The notes under the pieces were generated by a model that worked only from the letters and a program-made list of their open reading frames with translations, was not told where the DNA came from and made no database searches. A DNA stretch of 64,000 bases, taken from NCBI GenBank assembly GCA_044361595.1, contig JBIKIN010000004.1, positions 1 through 64,000 on the forward strand, written 5' to 3'. Positions 36,874 to 46,500 of this stretch are shown one piece after another. The stretch is from Pseudopedobacter sp044361595. Lineage in GTDB: Bacteria; Bacteroidota; Bacteroidia; Sphingobacteriales; Sphingobacteriaceae. Position 1 is the stretch's first letter. Each line of letters starts with the position of its first letter. Both the position numbers and the translations under genes were made by a program.

Positions 36874-37665
36874 ATGCAATCTCATATAGAAAAGTTACAA
36901 AAGCAAATAGAACCGTTAAGGCAGCAAATTATTAATCACCAAGTTTATAAAAGCATACAAACGATAGATGATTTAAAAGTATTTATGCGTTATCACGTTT
37001 ACGCAGTTTGGGATTTTATGTCTTTATTAAAATCTCTCCAAAGTAATTTAACTTGTACAACAAGCCCTTGGTTCCCGGTAGGTAATGCAAATACTCGTTT
37101 TTTAATTAATGAAATTGTTGTAGGAGAAGAAAGCGATGTTGATATGAATGGCGTTAGAAAAAGTCATTTCGAAATCTATTTAGATGCGATGCAACAATGT
37201 GGAGCGGATATCACAGAAATAACAAATTTCATAAATAATTTAAAAGTTAATAAAAACTTACAAGCCGCTTTTGATAGCGCACAAACACCTTTAGAGGCAC
37301 AAAAATTTGTAAAAGAAACCTTTAAACTGATTGATACAAATAAAGATTTTCTTCAATCGGCTGTTTTTACATTTGGCCGAGAAGATTTAATACCTAATAT
37401 GTTTATCTCTTTGGTTAACGATATTTCTAAGAGCTTCCCTAATAACATTTCTATTTTTAAGTATTATTTAGAACGACATATTGAAGTAGACGGCGATCAT
37501 CATAGCCATTTAGCGTTAGAAATGACAGCTCAATTATGTGGCGATCACCCTCATTATTGGGATCAAGTAGAAGACGCGGTAGTAACCGCATTGAAATGTA
37601 GAATTAAGTTGTGGGACGGCGTTTACCAAGAGCTTATAGCTCATAAAACTTTAGTTAACACTTAA
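36874..37665 (+). CDS. DUF3050 family protein (heme-oxygenase-like fold)
   Basis: The frame is open from 36823, but the ATG at 36874 (MQSHIEKLQKQIEPLRQ) gives a 263-residue protein that matches the usual DUF3050 N terminus. Helical blocks typical of the family are visible: VYKSIQTIDDLKVFMRYHV, YAVWDFMSLLKSLQ, TRFLINEIVVGEE, then SHFEIYLDAM and the C-terminal HIEVDGDHHSHLALEM. The paired histidines and acidic residues could bind a metal, as in other heme-oxygenase-like diiron proteins; this is an inference. Monocistronic. Confidence 0.82.
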   Translation: MQSHIEKLQKQIEPLRQQIINHQVYKSIQTIDDLKVFMRYHVYAVWDFMSLLKSLQSNLTCTTSPWFPVGNANTRFLINEIVVGEESDVDMNGVRKSHFEIYLDAMQQCGADITEITNFINNLKVNKNLQAAFDSAQTPLEAQKFVKETFKLIDTNKDFLQSAVFTFGREDLIPNMFISLVNDISKSFPNNISIFKYYLERHIEVDGDHHSHLALEMTAQLCGDHPHYWDQVEDAVVTALKCRIKLWDGVYQELIAHKTLVNT

Positions 37666-37878
37666 AGCCGATTTAAAAATTATCTAATAATTAGTTTTAC
37701 AGTTCATTTCCTTTCTAGAGGCTATGATGCTATCTATTAAGCTATTTTAATTTTAATCACAGTAGTAGCTAAATTTATAATTTTGCTAATTTTTGTTACC
37801 TTCAAATTTTTTAAAAATGTGGTCAGAAAAATTGATTCATATTTTTTAGAAATTAATTGTAATTAAAGAATAGTAAAT

Positions 37879-39069
37879 ATGATTATCGAACCCAGAATTA
37901 GAGGATTTATTTGTTTAACGGCTCATCCAAAAGGTTGTGAGCAAAGCGTGGTAAATCAAATAGAATACGTAAAGTCTAAAGGAGCAATTGCAGGACCCAA
38001 AAATGTATTGGTAATAGGCGCCTCAACCGGCTTTGGATTAGCATCAAGAATTACTAGCGCTTTTGGGTCTAATGCAGCAACAGTAGGTGTTTTTTTTGAA
38101 AAAGCCCCACAGGCAGGTAAAACCGCTTCTCCGGGATGGTATAACAGCGCAGCTTTTGAAGCCAAAGCACACGAGGCCGGTTTATATGCGAAGAGTATAA
38201 ACGGAGATGCTTTTTCTAATGAGGTAAAAGAAAAAACCATCAATTTAATTAAAACCGATTTAGGTAAAATAGATTTAATAATTTACAGTTTGGCTTCTCC
38301 TGTTAGGGTTCACCCAGAAACAGGGGTAACGCATCGTTCGGTATTAAAGCCTATTGGTAACTCTTTTACCAATAAAACCGTAGATTTTCATACTGGCGTT
38401 GTTTCTACGGTTACCATAGAACCTTGTTCTGATGAAGATATTACTAATACGGTAGCCGTAATGGGTGGCGAAGATTGGGAAATGTGGTTAGATGCTTTAA
38501 GCAAAGCTGATGTTTTAGCTGAAGGAGTTAAAACTGTTGCTTATTCTTACATTGGTCCAGAAGTAACCGAAGCTGTATACAGAAAAGGAACTATTGGAAA
38601 AGCCAAGGAACATTTAGAAGCGACTGCTTTTAAAATTACCGAAAAATTAAAGGGCCTAAAAGGCGAAGCTTTTGTTTCTGTTAATAAAGCATTGGTTACC
38701 CAAGCTAGTTCTGCCATCCCTGTTATTCCGCTTTACATTTCTCTTTTATACAAAATAATGAAAGCAAAAGGAATACACGAAGGTTGTATAGAGCAAATAC
38801 AGCGTTTATTTAACGATAGACTTTATGTTAATGGCGCAATACCTTTAGATGAAGCAGGAAGAATTAGGGTTGATGATTGGGAAATGAGAGATGACGTACA
38901 AAACGATGTTGCGCAATTGTGGTTGAATGCTGACACTGAAACCCTTCCTTCAACAGGAGATTTAGCGGGTTATAAATCTGATTTTTTAAATCTTTTTGGT
39001 TTTGGTTACGAGGGGATAGATTATGCCGCAGATGTAAACGAAATGGTAGAAATTGCCGGTTTGCAATAA
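37879..39069 (+). CDS. fabV: Enoyl-[acyl-carrier-protein] reductase FabV
   Basis: FabV carries out the last reduction of the fatty acid elongation cycle (trans-2-enoyl-ACP to acyl-ACP, using NADH), in place of FabI. The 396-residue length is typical. Visible are MIIEPRIRGFICLTAHP at the N terminus, the cofactor-binding VIGASTGFGLASR (45-57), SLASPVRVHPETG, and the active-site Tyr234-x8-Lys243 spacing that distinguishes FabV from FabI. Family knowledge: FabV confers natural triclosan tolerance. No fab genes are adjacent. A strong terminator follows. Confidence 0.95.
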   Translation: MIIEPRIRGFICLTAHPKGCEQSVVNQIEYVKSKGAIAGPKNVLVIGASTGFGLASRITSAFGSNAATVGVFFEKAPQAGKTASPGWYNSAAFEAKAHEAGLYAKSINGDAFSNEVKEKTINLIKTDLGKIDLIIYSLASPVRVHPETGVTHRSVLKPIGNSFTNKTVDFHTGVVSTVTIEPCSDEDITNTVAVMGGEDWEMWLDALSKADVLAEGVKTVAYSYIGPEVTEAVYRKGTIGKAKEHLEATAFKITEKLKGLKGEAFVSVNKALVTQASSAIPVIPLYISLLYKIMKAKGIHEGCIEQIQRLFNDRLYVNGAIPLDEAGRIRVDDWEMRDDVQNDVAQLWLNADTETLPSTGDLAGYKSDFLNLFGFGYEGIDYAADVNEMVEIAGLQ

Positions 39070-39095
39070 TTCGGTTAATCAATACATCGGAGATT

Positions 39096-39123
39096 AAAGT
39101 CGCTTGTTAGAGCGACTTTTTTT
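39096..39123 (+). terminator. Rho-independent terminator of fabV
   Basis: AAAGTCGCT pairs with AGCGACTTT around a 6-nt loop and is followed by T residues, 27 nt after the fabV stop. Confidence 0.9.
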
Positions 39124-39217
39124 ATGCCTTTTGTGTACGCGGATTTTTAGTTTAACAGATTTTGTCTTGTTCTAAAATGATTTTACACTAAAAGTAAACG
39201 AAATGAGAGAAAAATGA

Positions 39218-39400
39218 GTAGACAAAAAGCAGCATTACTCTGAACCATTTAAACGAAAAGTTGTTTGAGAGTATTTAAGTAGTGGTTATGGGGTAAGAAA
39301 GATTTATGAAAATATTCATCTATTCTTACTAGAACATCAGATTAAAATGGGTTGAGATGTTTTGTTAGCTGATCATGTTAAAAGGGTATAATAATACAGC
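39218..39400 (+). pseudogene. Transposase (IS3-type OrfA-like) relic
   Basis: One frame gives VDKKQHYSEPFKRKVV, a stop, then EYLSSGYGVRKIYENIHL, followed by further stops. The pattern YSEPFKRKVV-EYLSSGYGVRKIY resembles the helix-turn-helix start of IS3-family OrfA proteins. It is about 60 codons long with two internal stops and no flanking inverted repeats that I could identify, so it is a remnant. Confidence 0.55.
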
Positions 39401-39445
39401 TCACAAATTTTGTAAAGTAAAATGCCAAATTTGTACATAAAAAAA

Positions 39446-39461
39446 GGTGCCCTAAAGCACC
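39446..39461 (-). terminator. Terminator of the 2-oxoglutarate oxygenase gene
   Basis: GGTGC/GCACC with flanking AA/TT extends to a 7-bp stem and is followed on the minus strand by seven T. It lies about 50 nt past the stop codon at 39509. Confidence 0.85.
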
Positions 39462-39508
39462 TTCTTCCCTATTTTCCAATTCATATTTTCATCAGAATTG
39501 AAATTCTT

Positions 39509-40474
39509 TTACATCTTTAATCCTATTTCTCTTAAACGTTCATCTAAATACTCGCCAGCAGTAATATCTTGATACGCTTTTGGATGATCAGCATCGATAC
39601 ATAAATCTAAACAAGTTAAATCCATATTAGATTTTGGGTGAAGAAAAAACGGAACAGAATATCTGCTGTTTTTCATCATTTCTCTTGGCGGGTTAACCAC
39701 TCTATGTGTGGTAGACCGTAATTTATTATTGGTTAAACGTTGTAACATATCGCCCACGTTAACCACAATATCTTCGCCTTGTGCGGTAATGGCAAACCAC
39801 TCGCCTTGTTGAGTTAAAACCTCTAAACCATCGGCGCTTGCGCCAATTAATAAAGTAATTAAGTTAATATCTTCGTGTGCTCCGGCTCTTACCGCATCTG
39901 GCGGTAAAGCATCGGGGTTTTCTATAGGGAAATAATGTATTCCTCTTAAAATAGAGTTTCCATTATGTACTTTATCTTCAAAATAATGTTCTGGTAAACC
40001 CAAATAAACAGAAATGGCGTTTAAGATTTGCTTTCCGGCTTTTTCTAATTTTTGATAAACTTCTTTGGTTACTGTGTTAAATTCTGGATATTCTTCTATT
40101 AAAACGTTATCAGGATACTCGGCTTTAATGGCATCACCATCTTCTACATACTGCCCGGTTTGCCAAAATTCTTTCAAATCTGGAGTTTTAGAATCTTTGG
40201 CTTTTTCTCTTCCTTTAGAAGTGTATCCTCTTTGCCCAGCAAGTTCTACCTTCTCGTACTTAAGTTTAGCCTCTTCTGGCAAACCAAAAAAGTTTTGAAC
40301 CTGCTCGTATAATTTAGTGATTAACTCTTTGTCTAGTCCGTGATTAGTGATAGTAACAAATCCAGTTTCGTTAAATGCACTTCCAATATCATTAGAAAAT
40401 TGAAGCTTTTGCTCAGGAGTTCCGTGTAGATAATCGTTTAAATCTAAACGAGGGATGTTAACTTTTAATGACAT
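39509..40474 (-). CDS. Isopenicillin N synthase-like 2-oxoglutarate/Fe(II) oxygenase
   Basis: The 321-residue protein has the two-domain layout of the plant and bacterial 2-oxoglutarate dioxygenase group: the N-terminal DIOX_N region (IPRLDLNDYLHG, GFVTITNHGLD, RGYTSKGREK) and the catalytic double-stranded beta-helix with the Fe ligands His200-x-Asp202 (GAHEDINLITLL) and His257 (STTHRVVNPP), followed by Arg271-x-Ser273 that binds 2-oxoglutarate. The substrate cannot be predicted. The gene is monocistronic with its own terminator. Confidence 0.88.
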   Translation of the reverse strand: MSLKVNIPRLDLNDYLHGTPEQKLQFSNDIGSAFNETGFVTITNHGLDKELITKLYEQVQNFFGLPEEAKLKYEKVELAGQRGYTSKGREKAKDSKTPDLKEFWQTGQYVEDGDAIKAEYPDNVLIEEYPEFNTVTKEVYQKLEKAGKQILNAISVYLGLPEHYFEDKVHNGNSILRGIHYFPIENPDALPPDAVRAGAHEDINLITLLIGASADGLEVLTQQGEWFAITAQGEDIVVNVGDMLQRLTNNKLRSTTHRVVNPPREMMKNSRYSVPFFLHPKSNMDLTCLDLCIDADHPKAYQDITAGEYLDERLREIGLKM

Positions 40475-40789
40475 ATAAAGAAAAATTTAATTGGATTTCA
40501 AAGTACCTATAAATTGTTGATAACTGCAAGTTTTTTATGGCATTGATTTTTAAAAACCTGTATTACAATTGTTTGAGTTGTTAACAAAGTCTTACAAAAG
40601 CTTTTTAATGTTTCATGCTTTATGAACACCAAAAAAAAATAAGACTTAACTTTGCTAAAAACAAATAATCAAAAATTACAAGAAGAAAGTTTGGCTAATG
40701 ATTTTGTATGGAATGTTTTAAAATGATTAATAGTTAAATTTTAAATATTCTAAAATCGGTAAACTTAATAACTATATTTATTGCTATAC
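40475..40789. other. Divergent intergenic region without further genes
   Basis: This 315-bp AT-rich stretch separates the oxygenase (minus) and the M16 peptidase (plus). TAACTTTG at 40647-40654 fits the -7 promoter box on the plus strand, but no matching TTTG lies at the right distance upstream, so it is only a weak candidate. No ORF, hairpin or repeat was seen. Confidence 0.35.
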
Positions 40790-42016
40790 ATGGATTACCA
40801 AATATACACGCTCAAAAACGGCATCAGAGTTTTACTTAAACCAGCAAAATCAACAGTATCTCATTGTTGTTTGGTAATTAATGCGGGCTCTAGAGACGAG
40901 GAAAAAGGAAAAGAAGGACTTGCTCATTTTATAGAGCATTTGCTTTTCAAAGAAACATCTACGAAAAACACCAATCAGATTTTAAACCGATTAGAAGTGG
41001 TAGGTGGTGATTTAAACGCTTACACCTCTAAAGAATATACCTGTTTACACGCTTCCTTTCTTAAAAAATACCTAGAAAGAGCAGTAGAGCTTTTACAAGA
41101 TATAGCTTTCAATTCTACCCTTCCTATTAACGAGATTGAGAAAGAAAAAGCAGTTATTTTAGATGAAATAGCTAGTTATGAAGACCAGCCAGAAGAGGCC
41201 ATAAACGATGATTTTGAAGCCTTAATTTTTGCAAACCATAGCTTGGGAGAAAATATTTTGGGAACTACAAATTCTGTTAAAAACACCCAAAAAAGTGATA
41301 TGGTAAATTTTATAGCTAAAAATTACAATACTCACGAAATTGTTTTAGCCATATCTGGCTCTTATTCTTTAACTAAAGTTGCGAAACTAGCCGAAAGATA
41401 TTTTGGTTCAATACCAGAAAATAATCATCAAAAAAACAGGATAAAACCAGCCGTAAACCCAGCTGTTTTTAAAACGCTAAAGAAGCCTATTAACCAAACT
41501 CATTGTATATTAGGCAATAGGGCTTATAGTTTTCATCAAGAACAAAAAACAGGATTACTGCTACTAAACAATATTTTAGGTGGTACAGGAATGAGTTCTA
41601 GATTAAATTTAGAAATTAGAGAAAAACACGGCATAGCTTATACTATAGAGTCTAACTACACCCCTTTAAGCGACACCGGATTATTTTCCATCTATTTTGG
41701 TACCGATAAAGAAAAGGTAGAAAAAGCATCTAAATTAATTTATAAGGAGCTAAAAAAAGTAAGAGAAATACCTTTAGGGACTATTCAACTAGCACAAGCT
41801 AAACAACGCTTAATTGGCCAGATTGCCTTGGGCGAAGAAAACAGACTAGGGGTATTAATTTCTATGGCTAAAAGCTTGCTCGACTATAACAAAATAGATT
41901 CTCTAAAAGAAGTTTTTGAAAAAATCAACAAGGTAACATCAGTACAATTAATGGATATTGCTAACGATATTATGGCGCCTGATCATCTAAGTACCTTAAT
42001 TTTTGAACAAGAATAA
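40790..42016 (+). CDS. M16 family zinc peptidase
   Basis: Starting at the ATG at 40790 (MDYQIYTLKNGIRVLLKP) the protein has 408 residues. The inverted zinc motif HFIEH is at residues 46-50 and the downstream glutamate region near 120-130 (EIASYEDQPEEAINDD) supplies the third ligand. The C-terminal half is the inactive M16 domain (LLLNNILGGTGMSSRLNLEI). It is about the length of bacterial processing-peptidase-like proteins. No signal peptide is visible, so it is probably cytoplasmic. hpt starts 17 nt downstream, so the two likely share a transcript. Confidence 0.9.
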   Translation: MDYQIYTLKNGIRVLLKPAKSTVSHCCLVINAGSRDEEKGKEGLAHFIEHLLFKETSTKNTNQILNRLEVVGGDLNAYTSKEYTCLHASFLKKYLERAVELLQDIAFNSTLPINEIEKEKAVILDEIASYEDQPEEAINDDFEALIFANHSLGENILGTTNSVKNTQKSDMVNFIAKNYNTHEIVLAISGSYSLTKVAKLAERYFGSIPENNHQKNRIKPAVNPAVFKTLKKPINQTHCILGNRAYSFHQEQKTGLLLLNNILGGTGMSSRLNLEIREKHGIAYTIESNYTPLSDTGLFSIYFGTDKEKVEKASKLIYKELKKVREIPLGTIQLAQAKQRLIGQIALGEENRLGVLISMAKSLLDYNKIDSLKEVFEKINKVTSVQLMDIANDIMAPDHLSTLIFEQE

Positions 42017-42033
42017 TTTAACCTTTTCATTTT

Positions 42034-42567
42034 ATGACCATAGACGATAAAACATTTGAGCTTTTTATAGACCAAAGTATGATTGAAAAAAGAATCAGAC
42101 TGATGGGTATTCAGATTGATGTGGACTATGAAGATAAAGTGCCCATTTTTATTGGTGTTTTAAATGGCTCCTTTATGTTTATGGCCGATTTAATGAAAGA
42201 AGTGAAAATAGGTTGCGAAATTACTTTTGTTAAACTTGCATCGTACCATGGAGGCACAGAAAGTAGTGGTAAAATAACAGAGGAAGTAGGCCTTTTGGTA
42301 GATATCAAAGGACGAGATGTGATTATTGTAGAGGATATCATTGATACCGGTAATACCCTACAATATCTTTTAGAAAAACTTTACAAAAAAGAACCAAAAT
42401 CTATTAAAGTAGCCACCCTATTGTTAAAACCTAAAGCACTAAAACATCACTTTGATGAAATTGATTTGGTAGGCTTTGAAATTGCAAATGAATTTGTAGT
42501 AGGCTACGGTTTAGATTATAATGGCTTAGGGCGTAATACTTGTGATATTTATAGGTTAAAAAGTTAA
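42034..42567 (+). CDS. hpt: Hypoxanthine phosphoribosyltransferase
   Basis: Hpt salvages hypoxanthine and guanine to IMP and GMP with PRPP. The 177-residue protein has the PRPP-binding motif VIIVEDIIDTGNTL (96-109) and the family blocks GVLNGSFMFMADLM and VKLASYHGGTESSGK (flexible loop), plus the C-terminal VGYGLDYNGLGRN. Length is typical. Probably co-transcribed with the M16 peptidase upstream. Confidence 0.95.
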   Translation: MTIDDKTFELFIDQSMIEKRIRLMGIQIDVDYEDKVPIFIGVLNGSFMFMADLMKEVKIGCEITFVKLASYHGGTESSGKITEEVGLLVDIKGRDVIIVEDIIDTGNTLQYLLEKLYKKEPKSIKVATLLLKPKALKHHFDEIDLVGFEIANEFVVGYGLDYNGLGRNTCDIYRLKS

Positions 42568-42660
42568 GATTCTTATAATTAAAATTTGGGCGTTTATATA
42601 CGCTTTACGTTCATACTCCCTTAGGCATTAGGCTAATATGTCCACAAAAATTCAGACTAA

Positions 42661-43572
42661 TTATTTATGCTTGTTGATACTTTTTAAATAATTTAATAAA
42701 AATTCTGGGCGGTCTGTTTGAATAAGTTTGGCATCTTTATTAACTATCCAGCCGTAAGAATGTACGACGTCATTTAATGCAGTATCGTCATCATGTCCTC
42801 CGTTTAAAGATGGCCAAAGGCTATTTATCCATATTTTTGAACCATGACTGGTAATTTTTTTAAGCAGGTTATCATCCGCCAAGGCATCATCATTAAAGAC
42901 AAGTTCAAAGGCTATTGGTCGATAATTTCGCAAATAACTGTCAATAATTTGATGTGCGTCTTTGCTTTTTAGATTAACAATAGGCATAAAAATCACCTTG
43001 TCTAGATATTGCCCAAATTCAGCCTTTACTACCTCGTAAGGTTTGCTAGCTTTAATTACAGTTTGCTGCAGTGTGTTGGTTTTTTCTAGAATATTAGATG
43101 CTTGTGCAAAATACTCGTAGCATTTATCCAAATTTACCAATATTTTACCTTTAGCAGCTAACATTGCTTCTTCCAAAGTAGGTATTTTATATCTGGTAAC
43201 AACTCCTAAACCATCTTTTAGATATAGTTTCTTTAAAGAATCTAAAGTATAATTTGATACTAGTCCGCTTCCGTTTGTGGTTCTATCTAGGGTCTGATCA
43301 TGCATTAATACCAAATGTCCATCACTTGTTTTTGCAATATCAATTTCTACCATATCTACACCCATATCTATGGCGCTTTCTATAGCTTCTAAAGAGTTCT
43401 CGGGGAAGTTTCGCCAATCAGCTCTGTGGGCAACAACCAAAACCTGATCTGTTTGTGGGTTATTTAAAACTGCAAGAATGCTATCAATAGTTGAAGATTG
43501 TTGAGCAACAGCGACGTTGCCTATTAATAAGGGGAATAGGATATATAAGATTACCTTAAAAAACATTTTCAT
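42661..43572 (-). CDS. Glycerophosphodiester phosphodiesterase family protein (secreted)
   Basis: The 303-residue protein has a signal peptide (ending VAVAQQ) and the GDPD barrel motifs: VVAHRADWRNFPENSLEAI with the catalytic His-Arg, MVEIDIAKTSDGHLVLMHDQ and LDRTTNGSG. The C-terminal IQTDRPEFLLNYL matches the usual end. It should hydrolyse glycerophosphodiesters in the periplasm. It starts 12 nt after the stop of the GH2-GH53 gene, so it is probably the last gene of the galactan operon. Similar GDPD-like proteins occur in other PULs, with unclear substrates. Confidence 0.87.
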   Translation of the reverse strand: MKMFFKVILYILFPLLIGNVAVAQQSSTIDSILAVLNNPQTDQVLVVAHRADWRNFPENSLEAIESAIDMGVDMVEIDIAKTSDGHLVLMHDQTLDRTTNGSGLVSNYTLDSLKKLYLKDGLGVVTRYKIPTLEEAMLAAKGKILVNLDKCYEYFAQASNILEKTNTLQQTVIKASKPYEVVKAEFGQYLDKVIFMPIVNLKSKDAHQIIDSYLRNYRPIAFELVFNDDALADDNLLKKITSHGSKIWINSLWPSLNGGHDDDTALNDVVHSYGWIVNKDAKLIQTDRPEFLLNYLKSINKHK

Positions 43573-43584
43573 GCCGTGTTTAAA

Positions 43585-46500
43585 TTACTTAGCATTTGAA
43601 ATGAAGGTTTTATTAATTTCATCATAAAAGTTTATTAACTGATTGGATTCTCCTTTCTCATTAAATACTTTTTCCCAAGTGCTTAGAGGTTCCCAAATAA
43701 AAGAGCCTTTCCCTTTTCCGTTGGGCAGATTAAATACAATATTATTAACTTCTTTTTTCTTTGCAGAATATTCTACAAGAATCAAATCTTGCTTGTATTT
43801 ATAAGACATGTTAATCATGTTGTCTCTTAAATCATTTAATGTACCATGCCATTTAGGGTAATAAGAAAGTCCGATGACATCAAAATTAACGCCTCGTTCT
43901 ATCATGCTATCATAAAAGAAATTAGCTTCATCTTGCTGCCCGCCTAAGGCCACATGCAGCATAATTGGAATTTGCTGATTAATAGCTTTTACACCATCAA
44001 TTCCAGCCTGTATCAGTTGAGCTAATTGATTTAGGTTTCCAATCTCACCTTCTGGCCATACCATACCGTGGTTAATCTCATTTCCTATCTGAACCATGTC
44101 TGGTGTGGTACCTTGTTTTTGCAATTCTGATATCACGTAAGTGGTGTAATTTCTTAATGAATCTGTTAAGGTGGGGAAATCTAACCCTTCCCAAGCTGCA
44201 GGTTTAAACTGTTTTCCGGGATCGGCCCAGTAATCACTATAATGAAAATCTAACAAGAATTTCATTCCCACAGTCTTAAGTCTTTTAGCCATAGCTAAGG
44301 TGTTCTTTAAATCGCAAAAACCTTCTTTAGGCGAATATCCTTTATCATTTTTTGGATGATGAAAAATTCTAAGTCGCACATAATTTATACCATGTTGCTT
44401 TAGAATTTCTATAGCATCACCTACTTTCCCGTTGTCAGAAAATTTAACTTTTTTAGCTTCCAATTCAGGTAAAAAAGAAATATCAGCTCCTAAAGCTTTT
44501 GAAATAGGTTTGATTTGCTCATCAGCTTTTACTTTTTTCACAACCTGCTTGGCTGTTCCAGCATAAATAGCGAAAACATCGGTATTGCCATCGTACAAAC
44601 CTTCGGAGGTAGCTTCGAACTTTATTTTATCAATAGAAGTTCCAGCCTGTAAAATCACTTGTGCTTTTCCATTAAATAAGTGTCGTTGTGGTGTTTCACC
44701 TTCAGCAAACTGATCAGGCTCATGAGAACTTGGATCCCCATTGCCTACACCAATAATTTTAGCATCGCCAGTAACTTTAAATTTAATCAGGTTATTTGCG
44801 GTAGGCGCTTCCCTTCCATCTTTATCTACTACAGAAATATTGATTATTGCGACATCTTCCCCATCGGCCAGCATGGTGGTTTTGTAAGGCGTTACCACTA
44901 CCTCTACTGGTTGTCCTGTAGTTTCTACCTTCGCTTCTAATTTTCTTCCTTTTTTGTAGGCTACCGCTGATAAGACTCCTGGTTCATAATTCACCATCCA
45001 ATTTAGATGTGAGTTTCTAGGCATATCTTTTTTCCCTAAACTTTTTCCATTTAAAAAAAGCTCCACATGATCTGCATTGCTGTTTACCCAAACTTCAATT
45101 GGTTTCCCTTCTTTACCCGTCCAATTCCAATGCGGAGAAATATGTAATACATCTTTATCTGTCCACCAAGATTGATAGTAGTAATAAATGTTTTTTGGAA
45201 ATCCACATACATCCATTACGCCAAAATGCGAATTAATATTTGGCCATTCGTAAGGCGTTGGCTCGCCACGGTAATCAAAACCTGTCCAAATAAAACCTCC
45301 CATCCAATAAGGATTTTCAGCAGCTAGTTTCCACCAAGTTTCGGCTTTACTAGCCCACCATGGTGCGGTAATATCTTGGTCTGGTACATAGGCTTTCACT
45401 GTGTCTTTTTCATAAATACCTCTAGTGGTTACCGTTGAGCCCATTTCTGTACCCAATAAGGGTTGCTCTGGATGATCTTTATGATAATCACCTACTGCAA
45501 ACTCACGATAATTAAACCCTCTTATTGGGATAATCTCATTAACTCCTTTATAAACATTAGCTAAATCAGCAGCATAAATGCAAGTTCTGGTGGGGTCTAA
45601 TTCTTTTTGTTTAGCCAATAAAGTTTGTGTTAACCTTTTACCTACTGAATTAGTTTGAACATAACCCTCTTCATTACCTATAGACCATAAAAATATGGAG
45701 GGATGATTACGATCTCTTCTAATTAATCGGGCAAACTGATCTAAATACTCTGGGCTGCTGTTTAATAAACGTTGCTCGTTTAAAAACAACATTCCTAAAC
45801 TATCACAAGCGGCTAAGAGCTCTGGTGTGGGAGCATGATGACTAGCCCTGTAAGCATTAGAACCCATTTGTTTTAAAAGATTGATGCGATAATATTGCAA
45901 GTAATCTGGTAAAGCGCTTCCAACTCCAGCATGATCTTGATGATTATTAGTTCCTAAAATTTTTACATGCTTACCATTTAAAAAGAAGCCTTTATTTGCA
46001 TCAAACTTTATAGTTCTAATTCCTAATCGGGTTTCTATAGAATCGATGGTTTTTCCGTTAGCTTTTACCAAAGTAACTATCCTGTAGAGGTAAGGATCTT
46101 CTAAAGACCATAATCTTGGATTATCGATTTTTATTTCTGAAACAGTGTTTTTAATTTCATTGGTTTTTAAAGTAATACTTTGAGCCTTGCTTTGGCCTAA
46201 GTGTTTTCCGTTTCTATCTTTTAAATAGCTAATAATGGTTGAGGAACTACTATTTAAATTTAAATTTTCTATTTCAGCCTCTACAGTAACAGTAGCCTGT
46301 GTTTTATTTATGGCGCTATGAGCAAATAATCCATTTTTTACCAAATGCGTATTTTGATATTCATTAAGCCATACATGGCGATAAATTCCTGCCCCTTCAT
46401 AAAACCAACCTTCGTATTGTGTGGCATCAACCCTTACTACTATAACATTAGGATTTTGATAGTTTATATAATCTGTAATATCATAACTAGCCTCTAAATA

